A stretch of 38,053 bases of DNA from Bryobacterales bacterium (GCA_020852175.1 JADZBH010000021.1:1-38053); one strand, 5' to 3'. Positions 10,395-17,330 are shown, counted from the stretch's first letter. Numbers and translations are program-made. Notes: generated by a model from the sequence alone, not told the origin.

Positions 10395-11018
10395 CTAGTC
10401 CCTGGTCTGGCCGGCTCCCTCTCGGTAGGCATCGAACGTCATATCGGCGGCCCCGCACCCGCGCTTGGACATTTCCTCCTGATGCAGGCTCAAATAGCTG
10501 CGCGTTATATAGTCGGCCACGCCGAAACCCAACTCGGCGGCCACCCGGTCAATCCATTCCGGCGTCCCTTCCAACTCCAAATACTCCCCCAGCGGCGTTT
10601 CATCCAGCAGCGCCAGCCCCGGATCCCCCGCACGACCATACACCGAACGGTACTTTTCATAACGGCGTACCGGAATAAGGCCGGCCGCCGTCAGCACGGC
10701 AGCCAGGGGCGCCTCGTCGGCCACGGCCGTCTCCAGTTCCGGACGGTGCTTATGGCGGCTGCCCGCCACCTTCCCTGGCTGCTCGCCCCCTCGCCCCTTA
10801 TATGTGAGCACCACACGGCCGGCATACCGCCGGATGCGCACCAGTTCGCCGCGCCGGCGCAGGCCCTGCCCGGCGTCATCATATAAAGTGTTGGATTCGA
10901 GCGCCCTTGGCTCCTGGAGAATGAATCCGGCCTGCACCAGACGTCTGTGCCCGTCGTCGGCCGAGGAGAGTCGCAACTTGATTTCGATTTCCGGAATCCC
11001 GCGCGGAGGCTCGCTCAT
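10395..11018 (-). CDS. CYTH-domain protein (class IV adenylate cyclase / thiamine-triphosphatase type)
   Basis: A 207-aa CYTH protein. The N-terminal ExExK hallmark is seen as EIEIKLR (residues 10-16). It is followed by basic and acidic strand residues of the triphosphate tunnel: RRRGELVRIRR, VVLTYKGR, ELETAV, YEKYRSVY and EYLELEG. Members bind triphosphates and two metal ions and act as adenylate cyclases, thiamine triphosphatases or inorganic triphosphatases; the sequence alone does not decide which. ATG 11018 is preceded by TAGGAT (11025-11030) with a 6-nt gap, a leaderless-type arrangement, although GAGG could serve as a very close ribosome site. The C-terminus contains KRGCGAADM, with no known role. 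Confidence 0.88.
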   Translation of the reverse strand: MSEPPRGIPEIEIKLRLSSADDGHRRLVQAGFILQEPRALESNTLYDDAGQGLRRRGELVRIRRYAGRVVLTYKGRGGEQPGKVAGSRHKHRPELETAVADEAPLAAVLTAAGLIPVRRYEKYRSVYGRAGDPGLALLDETPLGEYLELEGTPEWIDRVAAELGFGVADYITRSYLSLHQEEMSKRGCGAADMTFDAYREGAGQTRD

Positions 11019-11204
11019 GTCCTCATCCTAACAGCAGGGGAGTTCGCATTCCGGGCAGCTTGCTGCGCGATCTCACCCGCCCTGCGAATTCACACCCAGT
11101 CCCAAGCGGGCCAGTTGCCCCGCCGGTTCCCCACTCTCAACCCAACTGTTGTAAATTTCAACGGTTTTTTGGTATCACGAGGGGATTTTGGGGGCTGAAC
11201 GGGT

Positions 11205-11221
11205 TTGGCACGGAGGATGCA
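11205..11221 (+). promoter_or_regulatory. Sigma54 (-24/-12) promoter-like element
   Basis: TTGGCACGGAGGATGCA matches the RpoN consensus YTGGCACGrNNNTTGCW at every fixed position except one (A for the first T of TTGC). The spacing between GG (11207-11208) and GC (11219-11220) is the required 10 nt. Transcription would begin near 11232 on the plus strand. No plus-strand gene lies downstream before mqnA, so any product would be a non-coding RNA. One chance match of this quality in 38 kb is possible. Confidence 0.4.
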
Positions 11222-11231
11222 TAGTAAAGAG

Positions 11232-11345
11232 CAACATGCATCGGTCGCAATGATCGGTACATACCCGGCGATGAAGCCCAGTTCATCGCCTGCCCCTCAT
11301 AAGGAGGTCCCGGGTTGCCCAGGCCCGGGACCTCATGTTCTTTGT
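11232..11345 (+). ncRNA. Candidate structured small RNA
   Basis: If the sigma54-like element works, the transcript contains three successive stem-loops. These are CGGTC-gcaat-GATCG, a perfect 9-bp stem with a 6-nt loop (11267-11290), and a perfect 11-bp stem with a 9-nt loop (11304-11334) followed by ATGTTCTTTG. The 3' end is unclear because the trailing T-run is weak. The strand is not certain: the stems would form equally on the other strand. I could not assign it to a known RNA family. Confidence 0.3.
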
Positions 11346-11436
11346 ACGCCCCTGTTTCAGTAATCCACGCGAGTACACACCCACTGCACCCAAGCATTAA
11401 TAAGCCCCTGGTGATGGGGTCCTGGGGGTTCACACG

Positions 11437-11458
11437 GGTGGCCGGTCAGCCGGCCACC
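11437..11458 (-). terminator. Hairpin across the ahpD stop codon
   Basis: GGTGGCCGG / CCGGCCACC is a perfect 9-bp stem with a 4-nt loop (ctga on the minus strand) that contains the ahpD stop codon. No T-run follows, so it is not a classic intrinsic terminator. It could protect the 3' end of the mRNA or stop transcription coming from the plus strand. Confidence 0.4.
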
Positions 11459-11979
11459 ACCCTTTCGGCTTCCACCACGCCTGCCACGGCGTGAATCACC
11501 GCCGCAATGCGGACGGCCGCCGTCACCTGCTCCTCCGTGAGGCCCTTTTCGCGCACCACGGCCTCGTGCGAGGCCACGCAGGCCTGGCAGTTGTTGATCG
11601 CCGACACGGCCAGACACCAGAGTTCGAAATCGGCGTGTTCGACACCGTGGGTCCGGATGGCGTTCATGCGCAGCCGCGCCGGAATCGTCCTGTACTTCTC
11701 GCCGCTCACCAGGTGCAGAAAGCGGTAATAGATGTTGTTCATGCCCATCACCGCCGACGCCGTTTGCGCGGCCGTGAAGGCCGTTTCGCTCAGCTTCGTC
11801 CGCGCCTCGGCGGCAATGGCCGACAGCAGCGTGGCCGAACCGGCGGCCATGGCGCAGGCGAGCGCCGTGCCCCAGCGCTGCTGCTCGTTCAAATCCGGCT
11901 GGGCGAGCACGTTGCCCAGGTTCAATTTCATGTCTTTGGCATAGTCCGGGAGCGAGTCCCGCAGGTGGTCGAGGTTCAT
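11446..11979 (-). CDS. ahpD: Alkylhydroperoxidase AhpD
   Basis: A 177-aa all-helical alkylhydroperoxidase, the same length as Mycobacterium tuberculosis AhpD. The active-site set is present with the family spacing: Glu119, Cys131-x-x-Cys134 (INNCQACVASHE) and His138. In the mycobacterial system AhpD takes electrons from lipoylated proteins and reduces the disulfide of AhpC; its presence after a matching ahpC suggests the same couple here. Start ATG 11979 follows GAAAGAGA; the open frame further upstream runs into the terminator and is not coding. It lies 107 nt after ahpC, beyond a strong intrinsic terminator, so it is either expressed by read-through at a lower level or has its own promoter. 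Confidence 0.93.
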   Translation of the reverse strand: MNLDHLRDSLPDYAKDMKLNLGNVLAQPDLNEQQRWGTALACAMAAGSATLLSAIAAEARTKLSETAFTAAQTASAVMGMNNIYYRFLHLVSGEKYRTIPARLRMNAIRTHGVEHADFELWCLAVSAINNCQACVASHEAVVREKGLTEEQVTAAVRIAAVIHAVAGVVEAERVVAG

Positions 11980-12030
11980 GATCGGTCTCTTTCTCAGATG
12001 TCCGGCGGAGGGCGCCGGATGCACGGCCCA

Positions 12031-12066
12031 AAACAAAAACGGAGATGGCCGCGGCCATCTCCGTTT
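12031..12066 (-). terminator. Intrinsic terminator between ahpC and ahpD
   Basis: 12037-12066 is a perfect 30-bp palindrome (arm AAACGGAGATGGCCG). On the minus strand it is followed by TTTTTGTTTT, the form of a rho-independent terminator. It lies 20 nt after the ahpC stop and before ahpD, so it should lower ahpD expression relative to ahpC. Confidence 0.88.
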
Positions 12067-12086
12067 CCGCTGCGTGGAGGGCGCGG

Positions 12087-12623
12087 CTAGACGGTCAGCG
12101 TCGCCTCGCCCTTGGCCCAGTTGCAGGGGCACAATTCGTCGGTTTGCAAGGCGTCCAGCACGCGGAGCACCTCGTTCGGATTGCGGCCCACGCTGAGGTC
12201 GGTCACCATCACGAAACGGATGATATTGTCCGGATCCACCAGGAAGGTGGCGCGCTGGCAGACGCCCGCGCCGGGATCGAGAATACCCAGCGAGGCGGAG
12301 AGATCGCGCGTGATGTCGGCCAGCATGGGGAAGGGCAGGTTCTTCAAATCGGAGTGATGCGTGCGCCAGGCGTGGTGCACGAACTCGCTATCGGTGCTGC
12401 CGCCAAGGATCTGGCAGTCACGGTCGGCGAATTCGCGGTTCAACTTGCCGAACGCGGCGATCTCGGTCGGGCAGACGAAGGTGAAGTCCTTCGGCCAGAA
12501 AAAGTAACACTTCCACTTTCCGGCGTAGCTGTCCTGCGAAATTTCGGTGAACTCCTTGCCTTTGTCCAGGCTCACGGTGGCGCTTACCTTGAAATCGGGA
12601 AACTTGCTTCCAACACTCAACAT
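12087..12623 (-). CDS. ahpC: Peroxiredoxin AhpC (AhpD-dependent type)
   Basis: A 178-aa 2-Cys peroxiredoxin that reduces hydrogen peroxide and organic peroxides in the cytoplasm. The peroxidatic Cys51 lies in FTFVCPTE, with Arg124 (CQRATFLVD) of the active site. The C-terminus DELCPCNWAKGE gives Cys165 and Cys167, the Cys-x-Cys tail known from mycobacterial AhpC that works with AhpD rather than AhpF. ATG 12623 follows GAGGAG at good spacing; the frame continuing upstream overlaps perR and is ignored. It is the second gene of the perR-ahpC-ahpD unit, 22 nt after perR, and its transcript ends at a strong terminator. Confidence 0.95.
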   Translation of the reverse strand: MLSVGSKFPDFKVSATVSLDKGKEFTEISQDSYAGKWKCYFFWPKDFTFVCPTEIAAFGKLNREFADRDCQILGGSTDSEFVHHAWRTHHSDLKNLPFPMLADITRDLSASLGILDPGAGVCQRATFLVDPDNIIRFVMVTDLSVGRNPNEVLRVLDALQTDELCPCNWAKGEATLTV

Positions 12624-12645
12624 GCTTGTTTGTTCTCCTCGGGTC

Positions 12646-13095
12646 TTACTCGGTTTTGGGGGGGGGCTTGGTTTTTCCACGGGCGCACCGTTCACAGGTT
12701 CCATGCAAGGTGATTTCCACGTCCCGCACGGCGCGGCCTCCGGCGGCGGCCTGCATGGCCTTCACCGGCAAGCCGAACCAGGCAAGATCCTCGATGGCTC
12801 CGCAACGGTCGCAAATGAAATGATGATGACGGTCGAGCGTGGCGTCAAACCGCGACGCCGCTCCTTCGACGGCGACGGGCCTCACCAGCCCGCTTTCCAC
12901 CAGTGCGTGCAGGGCGTTGTACACCGTGGCGCGCGACAGCCGCTGGTTGCTCCGGTTGACGGCCTCGAAAATCTCCTCGGCCGTCGAGTGGCGCTTGTGC
13001 CGCACGAGCCAGGCCAGCACGTCGTGGCGCTGCGGCGTCTGCCGCAGGCCCGTCCGCGCGAAGGCCTTCTGGAGCCTCTCCTTCATGCCGTCCAC
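12646..13095 (-). CDS. perR: PerR-type peroxide-sensing Fur-family repressor
   Basis: A 149-aa Fur-family repressor. The regulatory metal ligands align one residue off those of Bacillus subtilis PerR: His36, Asp84 (in SRFDAT), His90, His92 and Asp103. Asp at position 84, where Fur proteins carry Glu, is the PerR hallmark. The structural zinc site is Cys95/Cys98 (CDRC) and Cys134/Cys137 (CERC). Known PerR proteins are inactivated when peroxide oxidises the His ligands. I start at GTG 13095 because the promoter hexamer ends 6 nt before it; ATG 13086 is the alternative. A 7-1-7 palindrome on its promoter suggests autoregulation of the whole operon. ahpC follows at 22 nt. Confidence 0.93.
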   Translation of the reverse strand: MDGMKERLQKAFARTGLRQTPQRHDVLAWLVRHKRHSTAEEIFEAVNRSNQRLSRATVYNALHALVESGLVRPVAVEGAASRFDATLDRHHHFICDRCGAIEDLAWFGLPVKAMQAAAGGRAVRDVEITLHGTCERCARGKTKPPPKTE

Positions 13096-13099
13096 ACTC

Positions 13100-13130
13100 T
13101 TAGACTAAATCTAAAGTTGGATTTTGTCAA
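13100..13130 (-). promoter_or_regulatory. perR operon promoter with PerR-box-like palindrome
   Basis: On the minus strand a perfect TTGACA (13125-13130) is followed after 17 nt by TAGTCT (13102-13107). Overlapping the -10 is TTAGATTTAGTCTAA (13100-13114), a 7-1-7 inverted repeat of the Fur/PerR type with one mismatch between the arms. Binding there would block RNA polymerase. Transcription should start at or beside GTG 13095. Confidence 0.75.
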
Positions 13131-13234
13131 TAGGGTGTGGAGGGCTTGGGCCAGGATGCGGCAGCTCAGGGCGGTGAGGGCTTCGATGGATGGGGCTTGA
13201 ACGCGGCGGGCAGCGGCGACGGGAAGCGGGCGCG

Positions 13235-14137
13235 GTGGTAACCTGGAATTTGTCTAACCAAGCACCGCCGCCGGGGACCCGTGCGTCCTCATCCCAGGCC
13301 GCCGCCGGCACGCCGGCAGGCCGCGCCCGGCCCCGCGTCGCCGCCGTCAGCTATCTGAACACCGTCCCACTCGTCTGGGGTCTGCTCCACGGGCCGCAGC
13401 GCGGCGTCTGCGAGGTTCACTTCGACCTGCCCAGCCTGTGCGCACGCGAACTGTCCGAGGGCCGCGCCGATCTGGGCATCGTGCCCGTCGCCGAGGTGTG
13501 GCGCAACGGCTGGGATACCGTGCCCGGCGCCTGCATTGCCTGCCGGGGCGAGGTGCGCAGCATTCTTCTGGTTTCTCGCAAGCCCTGGGACCGCGTGGAA
13601 ACCCTGGCCGCCGACCGCGGGTCGCGGAGTTCGGTGCTGCTGGCCCGCATCCTGCTCAGCCGCCGTTACGGCTCGCATCCCGCGGTGGTAGAGCGCGCGC
13701 CGGACCTGGAGGCGATGCTCGCCGAATGCGATGCAGCGCTGGTGATCGGCGATGCCGCGCTGCGCATCGACCCCGCCGCGCTTGCCGATCCCGTTCTCGA
13801 TTTGGGCGCCGAATGGCTCTCCCTTACCGGCCTGCCCATGGTGTTCGCCACCTGGTCCGGACCAGCCGCCGCGCTGGCCCGGTTTGACCGCGGCCTGTTG
13901 GTGGACACTTTTCTTGGCTCGCTCGACTTCGGTTTGCGGCAAATGTCCGCATTGACCGCCGCGGAATCCGCCGCGCGCGGCTTCGATCCCGCTCTGGTCG
14001 AGCGCTATCTGACGCGCAACGTCGTCTTCACCCTCGGCGCCGAGGAGCGGGCCGGACGCGACCTCTACCTGCGCTACGCTGAAGAATTGCAGCGCCGCCC
14101 GGCCGGGCCCGCGCTTGCCATGGAGCCATCCCGATGA
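13235..14137 (+). CDS. mqnA: MqnA, chorismate dehydratase of the futalosine menaquinone pathway
   Basis: About 300 aa. MqnA has a periplasmic-binding-protein fold and removes water from chorismate to give 3-enolpyruvylbenzoate, the first step of futalosine-route menaquinone synthesis. The family opening VAAVSYLNTVPLVWGL is clear, followed by LPSLCARELSEGRADLGIVP and the LGAEWLSLTGLPMVFATW segment. About 30 extra residues rich in Ala, Pro and Ser precede the conserved part. The start is uncertain: GTG 13235 is my choice; TTG 13250 and ATG 13190 are in frame and none has a good ribosome site. The stop overlaps mqnC by 4 nt (ATGA), so the two are translated together. Confidence 0.9.
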   Translation: MVTWNLSNQAPPPGTRASSSQAAAGTPAGRARPRVAAVSYLNTVPLVWGLLHGPQRGVCEVHFDLPSLCARELSEGRADLGIVPVAEVWRNGWDTVPGACIACRGEVRSILLVSRKPWDRVETLAADRGSRSSVLLARILLSRRYGSHPAVVERAPDLEAMLAECDAALVIGDAALRIDPAALADPVLDLGAEWLSLTGLPMVFATWSGPAAALARFDRGLLVDTFLGSLDFGLRQMSALTAAESAARGFDPALVERYLTRNVVFTLGAEERAGRDLYLRYAEELQRRPAGPALAMEPSR

Positions 14138-15171
14138 ACATCACCCGCAGCCAGGCGCTCGATTTATTCGCCAGTCCCGATCTTCTCGGCACAGGTATGG
14201 AAGCCGATGCGTTGCGCCGCCGCTTTCACCCGGAAGGCGTCGTCACCTACATCATCGATCGCAACATCAACTACACGAACTTTTGCACCGAATACTGCTC
14301 GTTTTGCGCCTTCTACCGCCCCATGGGGCATAAAGAGGGCTACATTCAGCCCATCGAGGTGACGCTCGATAAGATTCAGGAGACGCTCGAGCTGGGCGGT
14401 ACTGGCGTGCTGATGCAGGGCGGCCTGCATCCTGATTTGAAGATCGAGTGGTACGAGGAGATGTTGCGCGCCATCAAGTCGCGCTTTCCCCAGATCTGGC
14501 TGCACTGTTTTTCCGCCCCGGAGATCACGAACATCGCCGAGGTGAGCGGCCTCACGCTCGCGGATACGATCGCGCGCCTGCGCGACGCGGGACTGGATTC
14601 AATTCCCGGAGGCGGAGCGGAGATTCTCGACGACGAGGTGCGCCACCGCATCGCGCGGCTGAAGTGCAGGTCGCAGGAGTGGGTGGACGTCCATCTCGCC
14701 GCCCACCGGTTGGGCATGCGCACCACGGCCACCATGATGTTCGGCTGCGGCGAGACGATCGAGCAGCGCATGAATCACCTGGAGATCATACGCAACATAC
14801 AGGAGGAGACGGGCGGATTCACGGCCTTCATCCCCTGGAGCTTTCAGCGCGAAAACACATCGCTGGGCCGCTTCGTGAAGGAAGAGGCCACGGCGGTGGA
14901 GTATTTGAAGACGCTGGCGATTTCGCGGCTTTATCTGGATAACATTGTGAATATCCAGTCGAGCTGGGTTACGCAGGGGTTGAAAACCTGCCAGGTGGGC
15001 CTGCGTTTCGGCGGCAATGACGTCGGCAGCATCATGATTGAAGAAAACGTCGTTTCCGCCGCCGGCGCCCGCAATCACGCCAGCGAAGAGGATCTGCGCC
15101 GCATGATTCGCGATGCGGGTTTCCGCCCGCACCAGCGGGACACGCTCTACCGGACCTATTTCCTGAACTGA
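14134..15171 (+). CDS. mqnC: MqnC, cyclic dehypoxanthinyl futalosine synthase (radical SAM)
   Basis: A 345-aa radical SAM enzyme that cyclises dehypoxanthine futalosine. The 4Fe-4S motif Cx3Cx2C is seen in NFCTEYCSFCAFYR (about residues 50-63). Other family features are LMQGGLHPDLKIEWYEE, SIPGGGAEIL and GFTAFIPWSFQRENT. Its length is normal. MqnC and MqnE are paralogues; the IPGGGAEIL and WSFQ.ENT segments and pairing with mqnA favour MqnC. It is translationally coupled to mqnA. The other pathway genes (mqnB, mqnD, mqnE) are not in the window; ubiX at 18782 may serve the late decarboxylation. Confidence 0.93.
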   Translation: MNITRSQALDLFASPDLLGTGMEADALRRRFHPEGVVTYIIDRNINYTNFCTEYCSFCAFYRPMGHKEGYIQPIEVTLDKIQETLELGGTGVLMQGGLHPDLKIEWYEEMLRAIKSRFPQIWLHCFSAPEITNIAEVSGLTLADTIARLRDAGLDSIPGGGAEILDDEVRHRIARLKCRSQEWVDVHLAAHRLGMRTTATMMFGCGETIEQRMNHLEIIRNIQEETGGFTAFIPWSFQRENTSLGRFVKEEATAVEYLKTLAISRLYLDNIVNIQSSWVTQGLKTCQVGLRFGGNDVGSIMIEENVVSAAGARNHASEEDLRRMIRDAGFRPHQRDTLYRTYFLN

Positions 15172-15190
15172 CCGGCAGGCTGGTTTCGGG

Positions 15191-15230
15191 AACAAAAATG
15201 CCGGGATGGTTTCTTGGGAACCACCCCGGC
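15191..15230 (-). terminator. Intrinsic terminator after the 15270-15836 gene
   Basis: GCCGGG-A-TGGTT (from 15200) pairs with AACCA-C-CCCGGC (to 15230), about 11 bp with one mismatch and a short loop. On the minus strand the hairpin is followed by ATTTTTGTT, so it should stop transcription from the minus-strand gene. It lies between convergent genes and may also stop mqnC transcripts, though the plus side has no T-run. Confidence 0.75.
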
Positions 15231-15269
15231 CCGTGCTCTGTCCAGCTTCGGAGGAGAGGGGCAGCGCGA

Positions 15270-15836
15270 CTAGGCCGCCGTCGTAGCGGCCTGTGCGTGC
15301 AATAGCCAGATTTGAGCCTGAGTCCAGAGGGCGGCATCCACCAGTCCGCGCGGCGAAACGGGCCGGAGCACGGACTCCGGCAGCGGCAGGGCTGCCAGGC
15401 TCAATTGCAGGCGTACTTTCCAAAGGTTCCAGCGGAATTCAGCGTCGGACCGCACCAGCGCCACCGCCAACTCGGGCCGGTCGCGCTCCTGGTCGCGCAC
15501 CAACGCGCGCGCCAGCAGGTGCAGTTGATGAAACTCACGTTCCAGGCGGTCCAGGTAGCGGCTGGCGATTTTCCGGCGTTGTTTGCGGAATTCTTCGCCA
15601 ATCTCCGGCTGATAGCCGGGCAGACGCTGCAAGAAACAATAATCGTCCTCGCCGAGAATCCGCTCCAAGGGCCGGTAATACTCGCCGTTGAAAGACTGAA
15701 CGGCCTTCCAATCGATGTGTGGTTGAACGTGCGCGGTGCGCAACCGGCGATGTCCCCATACGGCCGCCGCCAGAAGCAGCGCCGCCAGTGCCACCACCGC
15801 TGCCACCACGTTGGGGTGAGCGAGCAGGGCTTGCAT
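15270..15836 (-). CDS. Membrane-anchored protein of unknown function
   Basis: A 188-aa protein I do not recognise. Residues 8-28 form one membrane helix (HPNVVAAVVALAALLLAAAVW). The remainder is a soluble helical domain with the segments YRPLERILGEDDYCFLQRLP and RKQRRKIASRYLDRLEREFH, which look conserved in composition but match no family I can name. A promoter with TTGCCC (15866-15871), a 17-nt spacer and TATTGT (15843-15848) ends exactly 6 nt before ATG 15836, and there is no Shine-Dalgarno site, so the mRNA is probably leaderless. A terminator follows at 15230-15191. Confidence 0.75.
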   Translation of the reverse strand: MQALLAHPNVVAAVVALAALLLAAAVWGHRRLRTAHVQPHIDWKAVQSFNGEYYRPLERILGEDDYCFLQRLPGYQPEIGEEFRKQRRKIASRYLDRLEREFHQLHLLARALVRDQERDRPELAVALVRSDAEFRWNLWKVRLQLSLAALPLPESVLRPVSPRGLVDAALWTQAQIWLLHAQAATTAA

Positions 15837-15945
15837 ATTGCAACAATACTCGAATTAACGCTGGCGGGCAATGGAAGAATGCAAAATATGCCGGTAGTTT
15901 TCCGAAATGTTCAAATAATAAAATCGATTCCGGTTCCGAACCGCG

Positions 15946-16737
15946 TTATTGGCCCGGACCGCGCGTGAGAACCTCGTTCAGACGCCCCAGCCGCCGCAAC
16001 ATCTCCTCGGCCTGTTCGCTGGGGATGGATATCCGGCGGCCTACCTGACCGGTGATTTCCGGTGCAAATCGCACGAACCACATCGACACAATCGCCAGGT
16101 TCACACCCTGGTTCACCGTGCTCAACACTTCCACCGTGGCCGGTCCAAGCAGGTTCCGCAGCAGGAGCAGGAGTGCTTTACCGAGGAAGTAGAGAGTGAG
16201 CCCGGTGACCAGCATCAGCGAGTTGCGCCGCAACAATACGGGAAAATACAGGAGGAACCCTGTGAGCACGGCCATCAGCAGCGTGATGGTCGTGGCAACG
16301 GCCCGTTCGGCGACATGAACGGCGAACAGGACCGGAAAGCTCTGCGAGCCCGCCGAGAGGTCCGCCAGCAGAGTCACCGCGGTGACCAGCAAGGACAGAA
16401 GCAAACCGCCGCTGACCACCCAACGTCCCGCCGTCGCGATGCCTGGGTGATCCTCGAGCGAACGCCTGTAGGCTTCATACGCCAGGGCGAAATAGAAGCA
16501 CCAGTTCAACGGCACCAGGACGAAATAGACCTGGGCGTAAAGGTTGGTCCGGCGGGGCAGGAAGTAGAAGCCGATCAATGTCAGCCCGCTGAAGGCCAGA
16601 AACGCCGTCAGCACCCAATACCGGCGGCCGATACCGTTGCGCAGCAGCCGGGCCGCCAGCGCCAGGCTGACCGCTACATAGCATCCTTCCAATAGCCTTG
16701 AGAGATTGGCCCAGGTCCAGAGACCATCAGGCAGCAT
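15946..16737 (-). CDS. Polytopic membrane protein of unknown function
   Basis: A 263-aa protein with about seven hydrophobic segments: near residues 14-31, 42-59, 70-88, 105-125, 137-165, 170-198 and 210-228. A charged C-terminal tail follows (RRISIPSEQAEEMLRRLGRL) that probably faces the cytoplasm. The pattern resembles small seven-helix integral membrane proteins often seen in Acidobacteria, but there is no motif that gives a function. GGGAG stands 6 nt before ATG 16737. The gap of 109 bp to the next gene (15837-15945) is AT-rich and holds the promoter of that gene. Confidence 0.75.
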   Translation of the reverse strand: MLPDGLWTWANLSRLLEGCYVAVSLALAARLLRNGIGRRYWVLTAFLAFSGLTLIGFYFLPRRTNLYAQVYFVLVPLNWCFYFALAYEAYRRSLEDHPGIATAGRWVVSGGLLLSLLVTAVTLLADLSAGSQSFPVLFAVHVAERAVATTITLLMAVLTGFLLYFPVLLRRNSLMLVTGLTLYFLGKALLLLLRNLLGPATVEVLSTVNQGVNLAIVSMWFVRFAPEITGQVGRRISIPSEQAEEMLRRLGRLNEVLTRGPGQ

Positions 16738-16822
16738 GGGCGCTCCCGGAGCCGTCCAATGTCAGACAACTTACGGACGGCTACCCTATTCTCACAAGGC
16801 TGCTTTCATTCAGCAACTCTGA

Positions 16823-16859
16823 CGTGGAATGGGCCGGTCCGCGAGGCCGGCCCGCCACG
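16823..16859. other. Two-part hairpin downstream of the small peptide gene
   Basis: An outer CGTGG/CCACG (16823-16827, 16855-16859) encloses GGGCCGG/CCGGCCC (16831-16837, 16847-16853). No T-run follows on either strand. It could be an mRNA 3'-end structure for the peptide gene at 16898-17023. Confidence 0.4.
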
Positions 16860-16897
16860 ATTGCCTTGGCCCAGGCATCATGCCGGGCGCCTGGCGC

Positions 16898-17023
16898 TTA
16901 GTTGCCGTTGGTGACGGCCTGATCGCAGGGGTAGCATTCCGGCCAGGGAGCTTCCGCCGTCGCCATGTTCAGGGCCGAACCCAACATCAGGGCCATCATC
17001 ATTGCAAGTACTAGATTCTTCAT
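16898..17023 (-). CDS. Small secreted peptide with a Cys-x-x-Cys motif, 41 aa
   Basis: ATG 17023 has a strong ribosome site (GAAGGAGAT, 5-7 nt upstream), which supports translation. Residues 1-23 form a signal peptide: K at position 3, a Met/Leu/Ala-rich core, and a cut likely after ATA. The mature part would be only EAPWPECYPCDQAVTNGN, with CYPC and two Pro-flanked aromatic residues. The size and Cys pair suggest a small exported redox, metal-binding or signalling peptide, or a precursor peptide. I see no modifying enzymes or exporter next to it. The neighbours are a membrane protein downstream and a divergent unknown gene. Not recognised. Confidence 0.65.
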   Translation of the reverse strand: MKNLVLAMMMALMLGSALNMATAEAPWPECYPCDQAVTNGN

Positions 17024-17330
17024 GGGGTATCTCCTTCGCTCTCGTCTCGTTCCGGTTTCGCCGGCTGCAAAGTGCCGCCAGGCAGTTCTGAACGTACTAG
17101 AGCAATTGCCTGAGCGGTGAATCCCCGCGTACATTTTCTTTTTTTGGAACAGTCACCCCTATTTCCTGTAGAAATACCCTCCCGTGAGGGTGGAACTGGC
17201 GTCTCGGTTTCCGGGTATCAGGGGACAATTTCAGACTTCTCCGCACCCTGCCCGCGAGCATGCGGACGATGGAGAAGCCGCATGATATCCTGATCCAGAC
17301 GGAACGACGCACATGGCAGAGGAATCCGGA
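17024..17330. other. 307-bp divergent intergenic region with small hairpins and a GTTC-T-GAAC palindrome
   Basis: It lies between the small peptide gene (-) and the 17331 gene (+). It contains GTTCTGAAC (17085-17093), ATTTC/GAAAT (17161-17175), ACCCTC-ccgt-GAGGGT (17176-17191) and CATGCGG/CCGCATG (17259-17284). The last three would lie in the 5' part of a transcript toward 17331. I see no gene in it. Confidence 0.6.

Larger units (their letters stand above)
11019..11445. other. 427-bp stretch without a convincing gene; several perfect hairpins
   Basis: No reading frame here looks coding. The region is less GC-rich than its surroundings. It holds four hairpins: GATGCAT/ATGCATC (11216-11242), CGGTC/GATCG (about 11242-11257), GGCGATGAA/TTCATCGCC (11267-11290) and an 11-bp GAGGTCCCGGG/CCCGGGACCTC (11304-11334). 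A further 9-bp hairpin covers the ahpD stop (11437-11458). A run of T lies at 11165-11170. Confidence 0.7.

Noticed and set aside
11221..11290. Possible c-di-GMP (GEMM) riboswitch, because of AAAGAGCAA and GGTCGCAA
   Set aside because: The core hairpin with its GNRA tetraloop and the receptor are missing between the two motifs, and no regulated gene follows on that strand.
11158..11433. 91-codon minus-strand open frame between CYTH and ahpD
   Set aside because: It starts with a GTG lacking a ribosome site, has no family pattern, and is crossed by three perfect hairpins. I treat the region as non-coding.
17066..17080. Sigma54-like TGGCGGCACTTTGCA upstream of the small peptide gene
   Set aside because: The spacing between GG and GC is 9, not the required 10.
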